Positions 19,683 through 25,293 of a stretch of 25,293 nt of DNA are shown one piece after another (position 1 is the first letter of the stretch; the number at the start of each line of letters is the position of its first letter). Under the pieces are notes generated by a model. That model saw only the letters and a list, made by a program, of their open reading frames with translations. It searched no databases and had not been told where the DNA came from. Position numbers and translations under genes: made by a program. The stretch comes from Pigoraptor vietnamica (Eukaryota > Opisthokonta > Filasterea). The stretch is taken from the NCBI GenBank assembly GCA_943704525.1, contig CALSCQ010003244.1, positions 1 through 25,293 of the forward strand. The letters are read 5' to 3'.

Positions 19683-20796
19683 TCAGCCGTGACATTGCGC
19701 GGGATCGCAGTTCCACATCGCACGCAGAGCATACGACAGCGTGCCGTGGTCTTTCACATGCAAGCCCACGCGCGACACGCTGTACGCGCGTCCGGACGAC
19801 GACGAAATCGTCATGGAAGGTGTGGGCGTGTCCGGGTTCAGCTGCGAGAACGGCGTCGTGGCAAACGATGCGCCGCCGTCGGTCGAGAAGTAGCAGGTTT
19901 GGGTCGCGGGAATGCACATGATTACGCGATCGCCCGTCGAGTCCACAAGCGTGTACGTGCCCGTGATGCACTTTGGTAGCGCGATATTGGTCGTCACAGG
20001 CGGCGGCGCGCCGGTTGTCGCACCGGTGGGCGCGGGCGCGGCGGACTTGGATGCGGCGTTAAGGACAGAGTTCAAGTATGCGGAGGCGGAGGCTGCAGCA
20101 GCTGCTGCACTCGCAGAGGCTGCCGCCACGGCGCTTTGGATGGCCGCCGCGGAGCTGGAGGCCACGTTCGGGTTGGGGATGACGAGGATTGCGCCTGTCA
20201 TCCCTGAGTCACAGTGGGGCTGCGCAAGCGGGCAAACACAGGCGCGTTCAGTGACACTGTGTGTAAATACCGCAATAGCGGAGAAGTCGGAAGTAGGAGA
20301 GCGAGTGAGGAAACGGAAAGCGTGACCCCGGCCGAGTAGGCCGACAGTCTGGACTGGTAACTCTATGAGTTGCAATTGGAGTCGCGCCCGAACTGAGACA
20401 AGGCGGCTGAACGGGGAACTGAGACGATCCTATGTCACTCAGCACAACGGGATCGGCTCGTCTGCGTTGCGCAGAGAGCCAAAAAAGAAGTCTCACCGTG
20501 CAGGCGTAGAAGTAATCGCCGACCCTATCGAACTTGAACGTGAACACCGTGCCCGAGGGTGCGGTTGCCCCAGAGCTGAAGCCGCCGTTCAGCGTGGTGC
20601 ACGCGGCCTGGCCGGTCATCTGCACGACATTGTGGCCGCCACTCTGCCAGTGCCACGTGACGGTGTCGCCGGCATTAATGATGACTTGGGGAGGATCGAA
20701 AATCGCCTCTCCGCCAGGCCCCACGTTGATGTCCCAGTTCGCGGCGGAAGCCACAGCCGCGCACGCGGCGAGTAGAACAACGCGTGCGAGCGCCAT
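19683..20796 (-). CDS. Secreted cupredoxin (plastocyanin-like), paralogue B
   Basis: Exons 20796-20497 and 20219-19683 join in phase 0 and give 278 residues. The layout matches paralogue A: signal peptide (MALARVVLLAACAAVASA), cupredoxin domain with H55 (GGHNVV), C99 (FYAC), H102 (PHC) and M107, then an Ala-rich linker with tracts of up to six alanines, a Pro/Thr spacer absent or shorter in A, and the same C-terminal domain with Cys pairs and SSSSGR. The start at 20796 is chosen because the signal peptide begins there; an in-frame ATG 51 bases upstream gives a charged, unlikely leader. The intron is at the same site as in A but is 277 bases long rather than 142. The C-terminal domain is much more similar between paralogues at the DNA level than the cupredoxin domain. 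A copper-binding extracellular or surface role is expected; the exact function is unknown. Confidence 0.9.
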
Positions 20797-21481
20797 TTCG
20801 CGCTTTCTCATCGGACCGTTGGGAGAACGTCTATGGGCCTCTGGCATCGCACCTCGAAAGACTTGATTTCGATTCGATTTGAGAAAGCTGGAATGAGTGG
20901 AGAACGAGCGTTTTAGAGTGAAGTCTCGTTTTCCAGCGACGCAAAAAAGGTAAAAAAGTACTTAATACTGATATTTGTAAGAATATAATGTTTATTTATC
21001 ACGGCGCCATGCATTGACGGCAAAAGTCCTATTTAAGTCGTATTCAAGGACTACTAACTATTTCAATTTGAATTACAATATTATTCAGAGAAATGTATGG
21101 AGAGTTTGCCGAAAAGCCACGGATATTAAGTAATTTTGGGAATTGGTTGTCCTGGTGATTTTAATCCTTATCTGGAAGTTCTCGGCAGTCCGGTGTTGGC
21201 CGCGGCGTGCGCGTGGGTGAGATATTCGGCGTTGATTCCCACTATCTGGCCCGTGCAGTACGTTCTTGCGTGTGCGATATTCTGCGTTGATTCCCCCTAT
21301 CTGGCAGTTCTCAGCACGTGTAGGGCGTATGGTGCGTGTGCGTGAGAGATAGTCGGTGTATCTCTGCGTGCGTGTTTGCGTATGTGATATTTTGAAGGAC
21401 TCGCATCAGTTTTCCAGTTTCAGCTGCTCGCAACATCTGACCTTCTTCTCTCGTTTGCCAAGTCAACTTCGCAAGTAGAAT
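20797..21481. promoter_or_regulatory. Divergent intergenic region between cupredoxin B and the membrane protein
   Basis: About 685 bases without a gene. The section 20935-21135 is AT-rich with several TATTTA or TTTATTTATC-like stretches. At 21221 and 21276 a unit beginning GATATTC and containing GCGTTGATTCCC and CTATCTGGC occurs twice, with a partial copy of its end near 21168. Promoters for both divergent genes must lie here, but no single element can be assigned. Confidence 0.4.
21221..21307. repeat. 55-base-period direct repeat upstream of the membrane-protein gene
   Basis: Two copies of a block of about 30 bases (21221-21250 and 21276-21305) differ at two or three positions. A shorter related piece (TATCTGGAAGTTCTC) lies at about 21168-21182 and matches the flank of copy 2. 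The repeat lies 175-260 bases upstream of the start codon at 21482. Confidence 0.8.
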
Positions 21482-21904
21482 ATGGCGCAGTCGTTGTTGG
21501 AATTCGACGCACGCCGTCTGTTGCTCCTCTTCAACGGCGTCGGCGAAATCGCGGCGGGAATCGCCTTTTGTGCGGGCTTTGTCCGCCTGCAGCCGCGCGC
21601 ACCGCTGTCGTCGCACGCGCTGCACCTCTTTCGCTGCTGGGGCGTCTCCATCATCGGTTTCGGCATCATGACGCTCGCGATGTTGGCCCACGACGTGCAC
21701 GGCGGTGCCTCGCGAACGCACGCGGCGTGGAGGGAAGGGACCGCGGTCGCCACGGGCGCCGTGTTCTACCACCTCTCGATTGCGCTCATCTACATCGGCG
21801 GACTGAGGAGTGGTTTACTCGGCGGACCCACGTGGGTGTTTGGCGCACTCGCACACCTCGCGGGCTTCGCTGGGTTTTCGTTCGATGTACTGGGGCTGCT
21901 GTGA
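21482..21904 (+). CDS. Small four-helix membrane protein of unknown family
   Basis: A single exon encodes 140 residues. Four hydrophobic segments are visible at about 12-32, 45-70, 85-107 and 112-140, with short loops and basic residues (DARR, Arg in loop 2) between them. The second helix region reads RCWGVSIIGFGIMTLAMLAH and the third contains YHLSIALIYIGGL. I do not recognise the family. It resembles in size and layout small tetraspan proteins of bacteria and fungi of unknown function. There is no signal peptide beyond the first helix. The codon use is GC-rich like the other genes, and the first ATG in the frame is used. It converges on the PX-RING gene. The confidence is for it being a real gene; the role is open. 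Confidence 0.75.
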   Translation: MAQSLLEFDARRLLLLFNGVGEIAAGIAFCAGFVRLQPRAPLSSHALHLFRCWGVSIIGFGIMTLAMLAHDVHGGASRTHAAWREGTAVATGAVFYHLSIALIYIGGLRSGLLGGPTWVFGALAHLAGFAGFSFDVLGLL

Positions 21905-22354
21905 GAGTGCCCTAATTCTGTGCGGCCTAGTACACTGTGTCGACGGCGACTGGAGCGAGAGACCTTCCCTCAGCTGAGAATTCGGCCGTTATTGAAACGC
22001 ACGCTGTATTTATCGTCGTCCAAGCTTCGGCCGGACGTCAGCGGCTTGGTACGCGTGCCCACGTGCTGCGTTGTGTGTGGGCGCCTCAGAAGGATTTTGC
22101 ACGAGGGCTGTGGCGAACATTGCAATGCGCCGAAACAATGCGATTTCAAAGCGATCTTCTCTCTCAGTTGTTGGCGGACGCTCACAAACACAAGCGAAAG
22201 GAAAAGTGACAGAATGTGCCACCGCATCGGTCGATTCGTTAGAGTGGAACCCGCCATACAATAGAGACTTTTTTCATTCATGGACGCTATGTTACATGTT
22301 GTTCTGTTACAAAAATCGGCCCTTTCTTCTCCACAGTGCGCGGACATGACACCC
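21905..22354. other. Convergent intergenic spacer
   Basis: This region lies between the membrane-protein stop and the PX-RING stop. The composition drops in GC and no frame looks coding. It probably holds the two 3' UTRs. I see no structured RNA and no repeat in it. Confidence 0.5.
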
Positions 22355-24743
22355 TCAGAAGAAGACGCGCACGGTGAAGCGAATGGCCACGCGACAAATG
22401 GGGCACTTGTCAAACTTGTGCACGCACACGTCGCACAGAAGAGCATGCCCACACGGCTGAAGAGCGACCTGCGCGCGTAACAATGGCGGGACGAGGCGCG
22501 TTTAGAGCGGCGAGCTCGCGTTACACCGACAACGGGACAATGGCCAGATACCCTACACTGCGCATGCGCACACGACCATCCACACACAACAGCCACTGCA
22601 CCCCAACAACACCGCCGCACGACATCCACACACAACGGCCACTGCACAACGGCGAGATCTAATCGCAGACACGCACCGATATCGGCCTGTCGTAGCATAT
22701 CTTGCACACGAGGACCTTCTCGCGCTCGGTCGCGTGCAGCCGCCCAATCCACCGCGTCATGTCAGACTCGAACCGCGCCTCCACGTCCTTGATGGCGCGC
22801 TCGACCTCCGTTCGCCGCACGAGGTCAGAAGACGACGACGCAGAGAGCACAGAGGCCACTTCGGGATTCCCGGCGCCCGTGGACGCGGCCGCCGAGTGGA
22901 CGACGGCGCGGCCGGGCGTCTCGCACGCATCGACGGCCATTAGGAGATCGGATTGCTACAAATCGCGAAAAAAACAGAAAGGCGTGTCACTCTCGTGTGT
23001 TCTTCAGTCGAGACGTGCACAGAGAGCAGGTGGGACAAAAGATGCGCGTTCGTGCGGGAAGAACGCAGCGCGCTACTCCGACTTCCGCATGCTATCACAC
23101 GCAGAGGGAAGGGACTCACCACAGCACGAAGGCCCAGAAAGTCCGATACAGCGGCCAACTCGCGCAGCTGTTCCACGCGAACAACCGCCCGGATGTACCG
23201 CTCCAATTCCGACCGCCGGTGTCGCACGCACTCTTCGCTCAAGCGGCCAAACATCACCTACAAGGGAGCCGAGGGTGAGAATTTGTCAGCATGACGAGCC
23301 TGAGGTTCAACGGCCGCATTGAAAGCCGAGAGCCTCGCTTTTTACACATTACAGGGACTCGTGGACAGTCCTCTCTTCGCTCTCAAAAAAAAAGTAAGGC
23401 CCGCACCTTAGGGGGAAGCTTTGGTAGCTCTTGTGGTGGTTCGAATGCGTACGGTAACAATTGCAGCAACTGCGCACCGGGGGGAAGCCGGAATGTCACG
23501 TGACGCATTAAGGGTCGCAATTCTAGAAACGGCAGGCAGACTGCGGCAACATACGCGACAGAGGCAAGCGCGCACTCGCGTCTCCACTGCTGCCGCACCG
23601 CCACCAACCACCACCACCCCAACAACAACAACAATCCACCGCGCCGTCATCAAAACACACCGTCGCGTGCAATTTGTAGAACTCGCTGTATCGCCGAGTG
23701 ACGATGGTCTCTCTCGCGATGCGAATTGGTCGCATGCAGTGGGTGGGCGCACTCACGCGCACGCAGATATCGTACGCCTGCGTGCGGCAGTGTGCATACG
23801 GAAACATGTGAGTAGACAGCGAATTTGACCCTCAACGAATGAACGACAAGGAAAGGGAGCAGCCCAAAAAAAAACTCAACACTGCAATATCAGACTAAAC
23901 CACAGACGGCTTCCGTCGACTCCACAGTTAGAGACCCAATTTGTGGCAGTCATAGGGGTTGTGCAGTCACGAGAGAAAAGAAAGAGGAGAGAGAGGGGGA
24001 GTGGGGGGGGGGGGGGCACATTACGCACCGTGTATGCGCTCGTGCATCCACTGGAGGGGTCTTGCCGCGTGTCCGTTCGCACAATCGATACGTCATACTG
24101 TGGGACGTACGGCATTGAGACAGTGCATTTGCGGCACACGATTCACACAAGCGCACACATTCTGTAGCCCGTCCGCACCATGCAGACGCACACAAGCGAC
24201 AAACTGCCGAGACGCGCACACAGCGCGCGCCACGAGGGCCCAGCGACTCAAGATATAAACACATTGGACGCACCTCAATCAGATTGCTCCCGGGTTTTAA
24301 CAAGTCGTCGTACTGCCGCGGTCGATAAATGTTGCACGTGACACACATGGTGCAAAGAAACACGAACGCGCAATTAGCGAGGAACAAAGGCCCAAACAGG
24401 CGGATTCGCAAAGTGGTACAAATCAAATCCTCGTAACAAAACAAGAACAATCATATGATAATGATGATAACGATGGGGTTTCCACACAGACACATATCGA
24501 AAGCAACGGCATAAGCACACTGCAATGCCACGTGCGGCTGACCTTCTCCGGTTTCGCGCGCTGTGCGACCGACGCAAAGTCGGCGACATCCCCAAACGTG
24601 CCGTACACAGAGGGCGCACCCTGCGACGACGACGGCATCGGATTCGAAAGAGAGCGCGAAAGCCCCGAGGACGACGCGCCGTGATGGTGCTGAGAGACAA
24701 AGAGCGGCGCCTCTGGTGCCGACGGCAAACGAGCGGATCGCAT
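22355..24743 (-). CDS. PX-domain protein with C-terminal RING finger (probable E3 ubiquitin ligase)
   Basis: Exons 24743-24543, 24312-24274, 24097-24029, 23777-23661, 23469-23407, 23257-23120, 22955-22677 and 22468-22355 total 1,020 bases, 339 residues. All seven introns are phase 0. Residues 1-80 are Ser-rich and disordered. A PX domain covers about 81-205: YDVSIVRTD, the phosphoinositide-binding RRYSEF, a proline loop (LPKLPPK) and the helix with RHRRSELERYI. Residues 210-290 are a helical linker. The RING is C3HC4: C293, C296, C308, H310, C314, C317, C324, C327, followed by a short tail VAIRFTVRVFF. That tail resembles the C-terminal tail of dimeric RINGs such as IAPs and CARP/RNF34, where it supports E2-ubiquitin activation. 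PX domains bind phosphoinositides, often PI3P on endosomes, so an endosomal E3 ligase is the natural reading, an inference. The start at 24743 is the only clear ATG in the first exon. Confidence 0.88.
22577..22647. repeat. 46-base-period direct repeat in the last intron of the PX-RING gene
   Basis: Two copies of a 25-base block (22577-22601 and 22623-22647), CATCCACACACAAC then a G or A and GCCACTGCAC, differ at one position. They lie in a CA-rich part of the intron 22676-22469. Confidence 0.85.
24003..24016. repeat. G homopolymer in intron 3 of the PX-RING gene
   Basis: Fourteen G on the plus strand make a C tract on the transcribed strand, near the donor end of the intron. Such tracts are prone to length error in sequencing. 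Confidence 0.9.

Positions 24744-25293
<550 letters not shown>

Noticed and set aside
23709-23756. A possible 48-base intron inside the PX exon
   Set aside because: The donor (GTGAGT) and a phase-0 acceptor exist, but every other intron here is at least 82 bases, and keeping the segment gives a PX loop of normal length between YDICV and RRYSEF.

Overview
The window is eukaryotic nuclear DNA, probably one contig of a flagellated protist. Every long gene but one is interrupted by short introns (82 to 277 bases) with GT-AG ends, coding regions are GC-rich, and non-coding stretches are poorer in GC and full of TG/CA runs. The gene set points to a free-living cell with motile cilia (DNAAF1), its own histidine synthesis by a fungal-type PHP histidinol phosphatase (HIS2-like), microtubule proteins of the EML class, and secreted or surface copper proteins. 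I cannot name the lineage. An early-branching opisthokont or relative (apusomonad, chytrid-like or ichthyosporean/corallochytrid grade) would fit. The left edge is a G homopolymer and the right edge a long CA array, so both ends look like assembly breaks in simple repeats.

Layout, left to right. 71-4510 (-): 5' part of a very large, mostly disordered orphan protein whose gene runs off the left edge. 5037-7668 (-): DNAAF1/ODA7, eight exons. 8068-9203 (+): histidinol phosphatase, three exons, head-to-head with DNAAF1. 9384-13306 (-): five-exon gene joining an N-terminal C2 domain to a HELP/WD40 EML-like protein. 13910-17311 (+): four-exon orphan of 963 residues, head-to-head with the C2-EML gene across a promoter region with three CACGTG boxes. 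17746-18697 and 19683-20796 (both -): tandem paralogous secreted cupredoxins with a shared, unrecognised C-terminal domain. 21482-21904 (+): single-exon four-helix membrane protein. 22355-24743 (-): eight-exon gene for a PX-domain protein ending in a RING finger.

The gene models come from reading splice junctions by eye. For every complete multi-exon gene the chosen exons sum to a multiple of three and the junctions keep the domain homology. No rRNA, tRNA, CRISPR or intact mobile element was found. The genes do not form one pathway. The most unusual items are the C2-EML fusion, the PX-RING protein (a plausible endosomal E3 ligase resembling FYVE-like/RING CARP proteins in layout), the cupredoxin pair whose intron falls inside the copper site, and two large orphan proteins.
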